64,000 bases of DNA, from positions 558,001-622,000 of the forward strand of contig CAWCDJ010000004.1 of NCBI GenBank assembly GCA_963794265.1, written 5' to 3'. Within the stretch, counting starts at the first letter, position 1; each line of letters opens with the position of its first letter. The notes under the pieces were generated by a model. The model saw nothing but the letters and a program-made list of their open reading frames with translations. It ran no database searches and was not told the origin of the DNA. Below, piece after piece: positions 1 to 8,374 of the stretch. The position numbers and the translations under genes were made by a program. This DNA comes from CAWCDJ01 sp963794265 (GTDB lineage Bacteria > Acidobacteriota > Terriglobia > Bryobacterales > Bryobacteraceae).

Positions 1-306
1 CAGCAGGACCATAACTCCATCTGGCCGACGTAGGATTGGGGGGCGGGGGGCCGGATCCCGATGTTCTGAAGGCAACTTCAGGCCGGGCTGGGGGTTACCC
101 TTACGATGCAACACCCGCTCTTTTCCCCCTTTGTCGAGTTCCCCGGGGAGGCGTTTTCGCTCTTGTTCAAGCGCTACGAATTCCTCTCGGAGTCGATTCC
201 GCTGCTCCTCGTTCGCGCGCCACTGGTCCAAAAGTGTGTTGTACTTCTTGACTAAATCCGCGTGCTCGTCCTGCATGTCGCTCCGCTTCTCCCGTACCTT
301 CTTCAA
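1..306 (-). CDS. Coiled-coil protein of the operon, N-terminal part only (runs off left edge)
   Basis: An open minus-strand frame enters at a TTG (306-304) preceded by a good GGAGG six to seven bases upstream, and stays open to base 1. An alternative ATG is at 276. The about 102 visible residues begin with a charged, heptad-like stretch of about 55 residues (LKKVREKRSD, EEQRNRLREE), then a Pro-rich linker. The start resembles the N-terminal coiled coils of the genes at 398-2101 and 11194-12825, so it is probably another paralogue. It lies 91 bases downstream of the 398-2101 stop, in the same direction. Its globular modules, if any, lie outside the window. The frame and ribosome-binding site are seen directly; membership of the family is inferred. 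Confidence 0.6.
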   Translation of the reverse strand, partial: MKKVREKRSDMQDEHADLVKKYNTLLDQWRANEEQRNRLREEFVALEQERKRLPGELDKGGKERVLHRKGNPQPGLKLPSEHRDPAPRPPILRRPDGVMVLL

Positions 307-397
307 CTCTCAACCTCCGTACTGAAGCATGGCCAACCGAAGATGCAGGTATTTACGGCGACCAGAAGCGCTTCGCGGCGCTCCCCCAGCCGCGCTG

Positions 398-2101
398 CTA
401 TGGCGCTGGGCCGACCCATTTCAATGCCCGCGCCACCCGGCCGTCTTCGACCAGAGCGCCAGGCTGTATCACCGATTCGATTTCGAAGGATCTGGACAGA
501 TCGGGCGCAGGGCTCAGCAGCAGCGCGTACCCGCGAGGAAAGCCTGTAGCGTGTAACGGGCCCGGAGGAAGCAGAAAGCGCAATGGTTCATCCGGCTGCG
601 GCTGAGCCGTCACGAAGAACTGAGCCGCACCGACGTTCCGACCGCATTGCTCGCAGACGATCGATCCGTCGCCCTCAATCCGGGCTTGGTGTACAGAGAA
701 CGAATCCCCCTGGCCGCGGGTCAAATGCGAAATGTTGAACACGATGCCGGAAAGGGTGTTCTCCAGAGCACCGCGCAGGCTCTCCAGCCGGTTCAGATAG
801 GGCAAACTGCTATCTACTTGAAGGTAGGCTCGCACGAACGCCGCCTTGTCCCACCACCCTTCGGAAGCGGTACCCGAAAACTCGTTCTGCGACTCCTGAG
901 TTGGTTCAGCGAGTTCTTCGGGAGTGGGCTTCGACACAACCGTCCGCTCTAACCGAGCAATCAACTTCTGCGTTTGACGTGATTCGGCGAGCAGTTCGTT
1001 GACGCGAGCCAACAGTCCGGCAAGCGAGGCTGCCGAGGGCCGCTCCTTTCCTATTGCGTCCTTCACAGCCTTGATTTCGGATAGGATACTGTCGAACTCT
1101 TCCTTGAAGAACTCAATGGCGAGTAGGTTTTGGGGTGGAACCGATGGGCCCAACGGCACAGTTTCCTGAGCATCGGCCACGGGTACTAGCACGAGTCGCG
1201 GACTCGGGGGCTCCGGCAGTCCTTCCACCCATACGCAGCCCTTTTGAAGCACCTTGTAGCCGCCATTGCTTTCCCTCCGCAGAAGACAGGCTTTTCTCGC
1301 CTCACGGAAGCGCGGTTTGTTGTGCAGTTCCTCGCAGCCTTCGACGATCCGCCGGAGAACTACCTGCGTGCATGGAGTGGAGAAGAAATCGGCATCCGCG
1401 GGAAGAACCAAAGCGGTTCCACCGTCCGAATCGCACCACAGCCAGCCACCGTCAGTGTCAGATGGCTCGAAGGAGTACGGACCGCTCCAACCCGCAACCT
1501 GGAGCGCGCTCGCAACATCGACCAGCACGCAGAATTTTGCCGGTAGGCCGATCCCATCTAGCAAGTTCCGCAGGCTTCCACGGCTGCGGTCAGAGCTCCC
1601 CCACCAGGTGTTCAGCGCCACACCCATGCCGGCCTCGAAATACTCGGGAGTCAAAGGTCGTGGCAGCCCAGTTTTCGGTGCAGCCGGAGATGGCACGTTC
1701 ACGACACCCGTTGGGGACGGTTCCGGAGCCTGGCTGCTCAAGCGTTCGCGTAGCGCGGCGTTTTCCTCCTGCAGATGCCGAGTTTCTTCTTTGACCCGCT
1801 CGAACTCCTGAGCAATTCTGTTTCGTTCTTGTTCTACGACAAGAAGCCGCTCCTCATAGGCATTCCCTTGTTGCTGCAGGAAAATCGAGTGTTCCAGCAG
1901 CTTGTTGTACTGTTCCAGCAGCTTATTGTACTGTTTTGCCGACGCGAGGGACGTGTACGGGTGAAGGTCAGATTCGACGCTCGGTGGGGAATCCCGAGCT
2001 TCCTTTGGGTCCTTTATGTCCTCGGGCTTCTGGCCCGCCGAGCGCTTCGTCCACATACTCTTGGTCTCGTGCCTTTCTTTGTCCTCGGCTAAGTCGGTCA
2101 T
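398..2101 (-). CDS. Coiled-coil scaffold-like protein with two conserved globular modules (paralogue)
   Basis: 567 residues, no signal peptide or TM segment. The ATG at 2101 has a GGAGGAGG-type ribosome-binding site; the longer frame would start inside the neighbouring IS end and is rejected. Residues about 45-125 form a coiled coil. A first module (about 145-310: WW, GPYSFEPS, DGGWLW, PADADFF) and a C-terminal module (about 425-567: ISHL, GDSFSVHQAR, a CxxC, FEIE, WVGP) recur in the same order in the proteins at 11194-12825 and 13128-16235. The function is unknown to me. An IS21 element sits only 33 bp upstream, cutting this gene off from the rest of its operon, so present expression may depend on the IS. 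Confidence 0.85.
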   Translation of the reverse strand: MTDLAEDKERHETKSMWTKRSAGQKPEDIKDPKEARDSPPSVESDLHPYTSLASAKQYNKLLEQYNKLLEHSIFLQQQGNAYEERLLVVEQERNRIAQEFERVKEETRHLQEENAALRERLSSQAPEPSPTGVVNVPSPAAPKTGLPRPLTPEYFEAGMGVALNTWWGSSDRSRGSLRNLLDGIGLPAKFCVLVDVASALQVAGWSGPYSFEPSDTDGGWLWCDSDGGTALVLPADADFFSTPCTQVVLRRIVEGCEELHNKPRFREARKACLLRRESNGGYKVLQKGCVWVEGLPEPPSPRLVLVPVADAQETVPLGPSVPPQNLLAIEFFKEEFDSILSEIKAVKDAIGKERPSAASLAGLLARVNELLAESRQTQKLIARLERTVVSKPTPEELAEPTQESQNEFSGTASEGWWDKAAFVRAYLQVDSSLPYLNRLESLRGALENTLSGIVFNISHLTRGQGDSFSVHQARIEGDGSIVCEQCGRNVGAAQFFVTAQPQPDEPLRFLLPPGPLHATGFPRGYALLLSPAPDLSRSFEIESVIQPGALVEDGRVARALKWVGPAP

Positions 2102-2134
2102 TCGAGCCTCCTCCCGGCCGGCCCCCCGCTTATG

Positions 2135-2340
2135 TGAGTATTCCGGTCCAAGTGGGGCACGGATTCCGTTGGAAGTGGGGCAGGATTCCGTTTTGATGTG
2201 GGGCACGATTCCGCTGGGATGTGGGGCAGAAATTCAGCGCGAACGGAATCGTGCCCCGCATGCCCGTAATTGTGCCCCACTGGGAACGTAACGGCGCCCC
2301 ACATCGCCGTAAACGTGCCCCACATCGAACGGAATCGGCC
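2135..2340. repeat. Left terminal repeat array of the outer IS21
   Basis: Four direct copies of a unit of roughly 22 bp built on GTGGGGCA(C/G)GATTCCG occur near 2152-2240. They are followed by about four copies in the opposite orientation (CGGAATCGTGCCCC type) up to about 2335. IS21 elements typically have a few transposase-binding repeats at each end; this array is longer than usual and two-sided. Matching copies lie at the right end. Confidence 0.75.
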
Positions 2341-2395
2341 GGGCGGGCGGCGTTGGTAATCAGGCGGGTGTTCCCCTGGAAGAGAAGGAGAACAC

Positions 2396-3970
2396 GTGCC
2401 GGAAAGACGATTACCGATGCGGCAAGTACGTGAAATACTCAGACTTCACTTCGAAGCGAAATTGAATGACCGGCAGATCGCTAAGATCTGTTCGGCCGGC
2501 AAAGGGACGGTACGGCGATACCTGAAACGCCTCGCCGCCGCCGGCCTGTCATGGCCATTACCTGCTGATCTGGATGACGCCACGCTGGAGCACCGGATGT
2601 ATCCGCCTCCGCCCGTGGTGCCAGGCGGCCGTCCGCTCCCCGACTTCAACGTCGTTCACAAAGAACTCAAGAGTCGAAAGAGCGTCACCCTGCAGTTGCT
2701 GTGGGAGGAGTATCGCGAGACCCATCCCGAAGGATTTAATTACAGCTGGTACTGCGAGTCGTACCGCCAGTGGGCGCGCAAGCTCGACATTGTGATGCGC
2801 CAGGAACACCTCGCCGGCGAGAAGACCTTCGTCGACCATGCCGGCCAGACCGTGCCGGTGACGGATCCGAAGACCGGCGAAGTCCGGCACGCTTACGTGT
2901 TCGTCGCCGTGCTCGGCGCCAGCAGCTACGCCTACGCCGAAGCCACCTGGACTCGCGACTTGTGGGACTGGATCGGTTCCCACACGCGCGCCTTCGAATA
3001 CTTCGGAGGAACGAGCACACTGGTGGTGCCTGACAACTGGCGGAGCGGCGTGAAGACGCCCTGCTGGTATGAGCCGGAGCTGAACCGGACCTACTCGGAA
3101 TGGGCGATCCATTATGGCGTCGGCATCCTGCCGGCACGGCCGCGGCGCCCCCGGGATAAAGCGAAAGCGGAAGCTGGAGTGAGGCTCGTGCAGATGTGGA
3201 TACTCGCCGCTTTGCGCAAGCGGCAGTTCTTCAGCCTGGCGGAACTCAACGAATCGATCGCCGAGCTGCTGGTCAAGCTCAACCAGCGGCCTTTCCGCAA
3301 ACTGCCCGGTTCGCGAGCCGAGTTGTACGAGACCATCGATCGGCCGGCGCTGCAGCCGTTGCCGGCACAACGGTTCGTCTTCGCCGAGTGGAAGAAGACC
3401 AGAATCAACATCGATTATCACGTGGAGTTGGACGGTCATTATTACAGCGCGCCGTATCAGTTGGTGGGCAAGGAAGTGGAACTGCGCTACACGTCCGGGA
3501 CGGTGGAAATCTTCTTTCAAGGCAAGCGGGTTGCCAGCCACATGCGCAGTCGCAAGGCGCATGCCCACACCACGCTTGCAGAGCATCGTCCGAAATCGCA
3601 TCGTCAGTTTCTGGAATGGACGCCCTCGCGCATGATCGAGTGGGCGTCGAAGACAGGGCCGTTTACCGGGCGACTGGTGGCGGCACTGCTGGCGGAAAAG
3701 CCGCACCCGGAGATGGGGTATCGTTCCGCGCTGGGCGTCATCTCATTGAGCCGGAAGTACGGGCCGGAGCGCGTCGAGGCAGCGTGCACGCGTGCCGTGC
3801 GGATGAAGGTCCATCGATATCAGAGCGTGAAGTCGATCCTGGCCTCCGGGCTGGACCAGCAACCGCTGCCCCAGCTGATCACGCGGCCACCGGTGGAACA
3901 TACCAACATCCGCGGCGCCGGCTATTACGGCGATAGCGCCAAACCGGCGCAGGGGGTGGCCGGATGCTAA
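2396..3970 (+). CDS. istA: IS21-family transposase IstA (outer element)
   Basis: 524 residues. The GTG start at 2396 has AAGGAG five bases upstream. It has an N-terminal helix-turn-helix (about residues 10-45: LNDRQIAKI, GTVRRYLKRL), then an integrase-like DDE core: Asp in FVDHAGQ, Asp in VVPDNWRSG, and Glu in DKAKAEAGV. The C-terminal part has the IstA tail signature (EHRPKSH, EWTPSRM). It cuts and joins the IS ends together with the ATPase IstB. Its stop overlaps the istB start by seven bases, the usual coupled arrangement. The gene is intact, so it could still act if IstB were supplied in trans. Confidence 0.95.
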   Translation: MPERRLPMRQVREILRLHFEAKLNDRQIAKICSAGKGTVRRYLKRLAAAGLSWPLPADLDDATLEHRMYPPPPVVPGGRPLPDFNVVHKELKSRKSVTLQLLWEEYRETHPEGFNYSWYCESYRQWARKLDIVMRQEHLAGEKTFVDHAGQTVPVTDPKTGEVRHAYVFVAVLGASSYAYAEATWTRDLWDWIGSHTRAFEYFGGTSTLVVPDNWRSGVKTPCWYEPELNRTYSEWAIHYGVGILPARPRRPRDKAKAEAGVRLVQMWILAALRKRQFFSLAELNESIAELLVKLNQRPFRKLPGSRAELYETIDRPALQPLPAQRFVFAEWKKTRINIDYHVELDGHYYSAPYQLVGKEVELRYTSGTVEIFFQGKRVASHMRSRKAHAHTTLAEHRPKSHRQFLEWTPSRMIEWASKTGPFTGRLVAALLAEKPHPEMGYRSALGVISLSRKYGPERVEAACTRAVRMKVHRYQSVKSILASGLDQQPLPQLITRPPVEHTNIRGAGYYGDSAKPAQGVAGC

Positions 3971-4327
3971 ATCAGCAAACCCTGGAGAAGTTGCACGCGC
4001 TGCACCTGAACGGCATGGCGGACGCCTACTGCCGGCAGATGGAAGACACCAACGCGGCAAGCCTCAGTTTCGAAGAGCGCTTCGGGCTGCTGGTGGATCA
4101 GCACTGGACCTGGCGCGAGAACCAGACCATGGCGCGGCGCCTGAAGAAATCGAAGCTGGATGCGGAGCCGTGCGTGGAAGATATCGATTACCGCCATCCG
4201 CGCGGCCTGGATCGGCAACTCATGCGCAGCCTGATCGGGTCGCAGTGGGTAGCCCAACATTTTTCGGTCTTGCTGACCGGCCCGACCGGAATCGGAAAAT
4301 CGTGGCTGGCGCAGGCGCTGGCACAGA
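3964..4327 (+). pseudogene. istB: istB of the outer IS21, 5' part, split by the nested IS21
   Basis: N-terminal part of the IstB ATPase: residues 1 to about 121, with the family signatures DQHWTWRENQ and Walker A TGPTGIGKSW, ending at LAQALAQ where the inner IS21 enters. Removing 4328-7294 and one copy of the 5-bp duplication ACAGA (4323-4327 and 7295-7299) joins this exactly in frame with 7300-7697 to give a normal 253-residue protein (ALAQ then KACRDGY). The interruption inactivates istB and probably immobilises the outer element unless it is complemented. Confidence 0.9.
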
Positions 4328-4457
4328 TGATTTCGCTACTCTGAATTGGCCCACTTCGATACTCTGATTTGGCCCCCCTGTTCAAAACGTAAACCGGATA
4401 TTCTGTTTCCGACCTGAAGGGGTCTGGAAGGGAGGCCGGTTGAACAGGAGGCAGAAA

Positions 4458-5987
4458 GTGGAGTTATTCGAGCAGATCCGGCGCGAGTATGAACACGGCG
4501 TCGGGACAATCAAAGGAGTGGCGCGAAAGTTCGGGGTGCACCGGCGGATGGTGCGGGATGCAATCGCGAACGCTGATCCGCCAGTTCGTAAGGGAGCGCC
4601 GCGGGGGCGGCCGAAACTGGGCGCTGCGGTTGCGTTCATTGACGAGATTCTGAAGGCTGATCGGAAGGCGCCACGAAAGCAGCGTCACACCGCGCGCCGT
4701 ATCTGGATGCGGCTGCGACAGGAGATGCCGGAAGTGACGGTGGCAGAATGCACGGTTCGGCAGTTCGTACATAGGCGAAAGAGGGAGCTTGGGTTAACTG
4801 GCGGGGAGACGTTTATCCCGCAGAGCTATCATTGGGGCCACGAAGCCCAGGTGGACTGGTATGAGGCATGGGCGGAGCTGGGAGGAGAAAAGCAGAAACT
4901 GTACGTGTTCTGCATGCGGTCGATGGCCAGCGGCGGATCGTTCCATCGGGCGTACCCGCACGCCAGCCAACAGGCTTTCCTGGAAGCGCACGAGTTGGCA
5001 TTCCAGCACTTCGGTGGCGTCTTCAAGCTACTGCGTTTTGACAATCTGAAAAGTGCGGTGCAGAAGATTCTGCGCGGGCACCAGCGGGAGGAGACGCAAC
5101 GGTTCATTGCTTTCCGGTCACACTGCGGGTTCCAGAGCGAGTTCTGCACGCCGGGGCGCGGCAACGAAAAGGGTGGAGTGGAAGAGGAGGGTGGGTATTT
5201 CCGACGGAACCATCTGGTGCCGCTGCCAGAAGCTCGCGATCTGGAGCATCTCAACGAGTTGCTGCAGGCCTCCTGCAGACAGGAGGAACAGCGCATCATC
5301 GCCGGGCGGGAACAGACAATCGGGGTGGCGATGGCGATCGAGCGCGATCACCTGCAGCCGCTACCCGGCGAGGGCTTCGACCTGGCAGCAGTTTCATTCC
5401 CGAAGGTGAACGGAAGCGGCTGCGCGCCCGTGCTGACGAACTTCTATTCGGCGCCGCTGCCGGTGGGGACCCGAGTCGAAGCAAAGGCGCACGCTGCCTA
5501 TATAGAGATCTGGCACGACGGGAAATGTGTGGCGCTGCATGAACGATGTTTCGGGCGGCAGCAGAAGCGCTTGCAACTGGAACACTATCTGGATGCGCTG
5601 AGCAAGAAACCTGGGGCACTGGCGGGCTCCATGCCTCTGGAACAGTGCCGGGCACAGGGACGGTGGCCGGAGAGTTTCGACCGCTTTTGGGCCAAACTCG
5701 AACACCGGCACGGAAAACAGGATGGCACACGGGCTATGGTGGACGTCCTGCTGCTCGGGCGCGACCACGGCTTCGAGCGGTTGCGTGACGTCATTGAGCG
5801 GGCCCTGGAGATGGGGGTATCGGATGTGGCTGCCATCCGCTACCTACTGGAGCTGGAACGATTAGAGAAACGGGCACCGGCGGAGGCGCTCGATGTGGGG
5901 TGGCTGGCGCGGTACGAGCGTCCGCAACCCACCTTATATGAATACGACGGCTTGCTATCGATTGGCGCCACGGAGGTGATTCAGTGA
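4458..5987 (+). CDS. istA: IS21-family transposase IstA (nested element)
   Basis: 509 residues from GTG 4458, chosen because AGGAGG lies six bases upstream; a TTG at 4440 would add six residues. An N-terminal helix-turn-helix (VARKFGVHRRMVRDA) is followed by a DDE integrase core: Asp in AQVDWYEA, Asp in LRFDNLKSA, Glu in NEKGGVEEE. The C-terminal region has the beta-rich domain typical of IstA. It is only distantly similar to the outer element's IstA. Its stop overlaps the GTG of istB (5984) by four bases, so translation is probably coupled. No frameshifts or stops are visible. Confidence 0.94.
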   Translation: MELFEQIRREYEHGVGTIKGVARKFGVHRRMVRDAIANADPPVRKGAPRGRPKLGAAVAFIDEILKADRKAPRKQRHTARRIWMRLRQEMPEVTVAECTVRQFVHRRKRELGLTGGETFIPQSYHWGHEAQVDWYEAWAELGGEKQKLYVFCMRSMASGGSFHRAYPHASQQAFLEAHELAFQHFGGVFKLLRFDNLKSAVQKILRGHQREETQRFIAFRSHCGFQSEFCTPGRGNEKGGVEEEGGYFRRNHLVPLPEARDLEHLNELLQASCRQEEQRIIAGREQTIGVAMAIERDHLQPLPGEGFDLAAVSFPKVNGSGCAPVLTNFYSAPLPVGTRVEAKAHAAYIEIWHDGKCVALHERCFGRQQKRLQLEHYLDALSKKPGALAGSMPLEQCRAQGRWPESFDRFWAKLEHRHGKQDGTRAMVDVLLLGRDHGFERLRDVIERALEMGVSDVAAIRYLLELERLEKRAPAEALDVGWLARYERPQPTLYEYDGLLSIGATEVIQ

Positions 5988-6760
5988 GCGAACTCAGAAT
6001 TCCCGTCGAAGTGGCTGGCATCCAGCAGATCTGCAAACGGCTGCACATGCCGACGATCGCGGCGCAGTGCGCGCGCCTGGCCGAACAGGCCATCAAAGAG
6101 AAGCAGAGCCATCTGATTTATCTGGAAATGCTATTGGAGACGGAGTTGGAAGAGCGGGAGCGGAACGTGATGGAGCGGCGGCTGAAGGAGGCACGCTTTC
6201 CCAAGGTGAAGACTCTGGAAGAGTTCAACTTCGAGGTCGCTCCCCATCTGCCGGCGACGGGGCTCCGGAAGTTGGCGGAGGGGCAGTACATCGAAAAGAC
6301 AGAGCCACTGGTTTTCATCGGTGACACAGGGACCGGGAAGACTCACTTAGCAACGGCGCTAGGTGTGGCGGCGTGTCGGCAGCGCCGTCGGGTGCGGTTC
6401 ACGACGGCGGCCGAGATGGTCAATGATCTGATCGAAGCGCGGCAGAGGAATGAGGTCAGCCGGGTGGTGAACCGTTGGCTGCGGTATGAACTGATCGTGT
6501 TGGATGAGATGGCATATGTGGCGATGCCGGACGCTGCCGCGGAGCTCTTGTTCCAAGTGATAGCAGGCCGGGCTGAACGTGCGGCCGTAATTGTCACCAC
6601 GAACTTGCCATTTTCCGAGTGGACGACCATGTTTCCGAATGCCCGGCTATGCAAGGCAATGGTGGACCGGCTGACGGACCAGGCGCACATCATCGATACC
6701 GGGAAGGAGTCGTACCGCCTCCAGCGGACACTGGCGAAGAACAAGGGAGGAAAACGATGA
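5984..6760 (+). CDS. istB: IS21-family helper ATPase IstB (nested element)
   Basis: 258 residues. An AAA+ DnaC-like ATPase that assembles target DNA for IstA. Walker A GDTGTGKTHL is at about residues 110-119 and Walker B LIVLDEMAYV at about 167-176, with a sensor-type TTNLPFSEW after that. The N-terminal helical region (ERERNVMERRLKEARFP) matches the family. Length is normal (about 250). It starts at a GTG inside the istA stop and ends overlapping the next gene's ATG by four bases (6757-6760). It appears intact and is the only intact istB in the window. Confidence 0.94.
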   Translation: MSELRIPVEVAGIQQICKRLHMPTIAAQCARLAEQAIKEKQSHLIYLEMLLETELEERERNVMERRLKEARFPKVKTLEEFNFEVAPHLPATGLRKLAEGQYIEKTEPLVFIGDTGTGKTHLATALGVAACRQRRRVRFTTAAEMVNDLIEARQRNEVSRVVNRWLRYELIVLDEMAYVAMPDAAAELLFQVIAGRAERAAVIVTTNLPFSEWTTMFPNARLCKAMVDRLTDQAHIIDTGKESYRLQRTLAKNKGGKR

Positions 6761-7110
6761 GGAACACCGAACGGCAATGGTTTCAAGCGCGGCTGAGATG
6801 GGCAGTCATGGAGGAGGGCCACGGCCTGGATCACTGGCGAGAAGCGGAGCACATATTCCAGAGCGACAGCCGTGAGGCAGCATTTGCAGAAGCCCTTCGG
6901 ATTGGGCACAGCCAGGAATACGTAATGGTCCCTGATCGTGGGGGCGATCCGGCGTTTGAGTATCGGTTGGCGGAGATCGTGTACCTGGAAGAGAAGGGGG
7001 CGGCACCGGCGGGGTTCAATGTGTCCCTCGGGCAAATCAAGGCCACCGAACGGCTCGGATTTGAGCACGGATTCGAACCCGACGTTAGGATGCCAGAACC
7101 GGTTCTCTGA
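6757..7110 (+). CDS. Small third gene of the nested IS21, unknown function
   Basis: 117 residues. The ATG overlaps the istB stop by four bases and AAGGGAGG lies just upstream, so it is translated with the transposition genes. The composition is soluble and acidic (pI looks low), with alternating strand and helix propensity, ending in a Pro-rich tail. The start (QWFQARLRW) and the middle (DSREAAFAEALRIG) recall small DUF4288-like proteins, but I cannot confirm that. Most IS21 elements carry only istA and istB, so a coupled third gene is an accessory feature whose role is unknown. Confidence 0.7.
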   Translation: MRNTERQWFQARLRWAVMEEGHGLDHWREAEHIFQSDSREAAFAEALRIGHSQEYVMVPDRGGDPAFEYRLAEIVYLEEKGAAPAGFNVSLGQIKATERLGFEHGFEPDVRMPEPVL

Positions 7111-7114
7111 TCGC

Positions 7115-7206
7115 CTGTTTTCCGTGGCCCCGGCCTACGCTTCGCCCAAACGCGCCGCAAAAGCAGCGGCGCTGGGCTTCGCTCCGGCCGGCGCCACGGA
7201 AAACAG
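7115..7206. repeat. Long inverted repeat (possible terminator hairpin) after the IS21 third gene
   Basis: The arms at 7115-7135 (CTGTTTTCCGTGGCCCCGGCC) and 7186-7206 are inverted complements over 21 bases with one mismatch. The 50-base loop is itself partly self-complementary (GCTTCGCCC against GGGCTTCGC-type segments). It sits five bases after the stop at 7110 and before the IS end. It would fold as a strong hairpin in RNA and may stop transcripts, or shield the IS from outside transcription. Confidence 0.6.
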
Positions 7207-7299
7207 AAAGAAGTGGGAACAAGGAAGAATTGTTGGTCTAGCAGGGGGGCCAAATCAGAGTATCAAAGTGGGCCACGTCCGATTGACAAACGCAACAGA

Positions 7300-7697
7300 A
7301 AGCCTGCCGCGATGGCTACACCGTTCTGTACCGGCCAGCCGCGAAGCTCTTCCGCGATCTATCTATGGCTCGTGCCGACGGCAGCCTCGGACGCCTGCTG
7401 GCAACGATCGCGCGGACCGACGTGCTGCTCGTCGATGACTTCGTCATGGCGCCGCTGTCGGATCCGGAGCGTCGTGATTTTCTGGAGATCTGCGATGACC
7501 GCTACGGCCGGCGTTCGACGATTCTCACCAGCCAACTGCCGGTGAAGAGCTGGCATGCGCAGATCGGCGACCCGACGCTGGCCGACAGCATCCTGGACCG
7601 GCTAGTGCATAACGCGTATCGCCTCGAACTGGCCGGTGAATCCATTCGTAAGAAGAAAGGACGTGGAGCTTCGGAACAGGCGGGAGGTGGAGCATGA
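7300..7697 (+). pseudogene. istB: istB of the outer IS21, 3' part
   Basis: The C-terminal half of the interrupted IstB resumes at KACRDGYTVLY, continues through the Walker B region (TDVLLVDDF) and the STILTSQLPV segment typical of IstB, and ends at 7697. An initiation codon within it would give a fragment without Walker A, so it should not work alone. The stop overlaps the ATG of the passenger gene (7694) by four bases. Together with 3964-4327 it rebuilds a full-length IstB with no further lesion, so the interruption is the only damage. Confidence 0.9.
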
Positions 7698-8368
7698 GCA
7701 GCATGCCGCGCCTTCAACTCAAGCAGCCGACAGGATGGTTCGCCGCCGGCCGGGAGGTGGCCGAAGCGCTGATCCTGTTGCCGGACTCGGCTTTCCGGTT
7801 GTACATCTATATCTGCCTGAATGCGGACCGACATACCGGAAGGCTCGCAATCGATCCGGCGAGCCTGGCGCGGGTGCTCAGGAGAGAGCCGGCGGCGATC
7901 CAAGACCATCTGGGCGAACTCGACCGTCATGGAGTGTGCAGCCAAAGCGGCGGCGTCCTGGAGATCTGCGACCGTTTCTGGCCGTATCACAGACAGCCTC
8001 CCGCGAATCCGGACAACGGCCAGGCAGAGTACGTCCGCTCGGTGCGGCTAGCCTTTCTGGAGCCGGCATGTGTGTGTTCGGCATTCACGCCGGCAGATGA
8101 AAAGCTCGCGGCCGATCTCTACCTGCGTGGTGTTCCGCTGGAGAACCTCAAGCGGGCCATCTGGTTGGGCAGCGCTCGTAAGTACATGGCCATGTTGAAC
8201 GGCCAGCCGCCGGCGCCGATCGCCAGCCTGGGATACTTCACCGCCTTGCTGGAAGAGGTAGCGAGAGCACCCGTGACTGCCGCCTACTGGGAACACGTGC
8301 ATCAGAAGATGCGCGCGATGGAACGGCAGTGGCAGCAATCGTCGCGGCCAGCCGCGGCGATCGCCTGA
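7694..8368 (+). CDS. Passenger gene of the outer IS21: winged-helix-like protein
   Basis: 224 residues, coupled to istB by an ATGA overlap and ending just before the right terminal repeats, so it is part of the element. The N-terminal 110 residues look like a winged-helix replication or regulator fold (FRLYIYICLNADRHTGRLAI, SLARVLRREPAAIQDHLGELDRHG, then a short beta wing). The C-terminal 110 residues are helical (ENLKRAIWLGSARKYM, GYFTALLEEV), as in DnaD- or RepA-like proteins. I infer DNA binding; the target is unknown. It could regulate transposition or help load IstB. Confidence 0.72.
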   Translation: MSSMPRLQLKQPTGWFAAGREVAEALILLPDSAFRLYIYICLNADRHTGRLAIDPASLARVLRREPAAIQDHLGELDRHGVCSQSGGVLEICDRFWPYHRQPPANPDNGQAEYVRSVRLAFLEPACVCSAFTPADEKLAADLYLRGVPLENLKRAIWLGSARKYMAMLNGQPPAPIASLGYFTALLEEVARAPVTAAYWEHVHQKMRAMERQWQQSSRPAAAIA

Positions 8369-8374
8369 GATGCA

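Larger units (their letters stand above)
4328..7294 (+). mobile_element. Nested IS21-family element (2967 bp) inside istB
   Basis: The element starts TG and ends CA and is flanked by the 5-bp target duplication ACAGA. Sub-terminal inverted repeats of 32 bp (one mismatch) occur at about 4348-4379 and 7243-7274 (core CTGATTTGGCCCC). The left end also has two direct copies of TACTCTGAATTGGCCC-like units (4337-4352 and 4360-4375). It carries an intact istA, istB and a third small gene. The clean duplication and intact genes suggest a recent, possibly active, copy of a different IS21 subgroup from its host element. Confidence 0.92.

Noticed and set aside
398..2206. Longer start of the coiled-coil gene, beginning within the IS21 end
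   Set aside because: The added residues come from the inserted IS repeat; the ATG at 2101 has a strong ribosome-binding site.
2150..2340. Repeats at 2150-2340 and 8375-8695 as a CRISPR array
   Set aside because: Units are imperfect, in both orientations and with irregular spacing, and they coincide with the IS21 ends; no cas genes are near.
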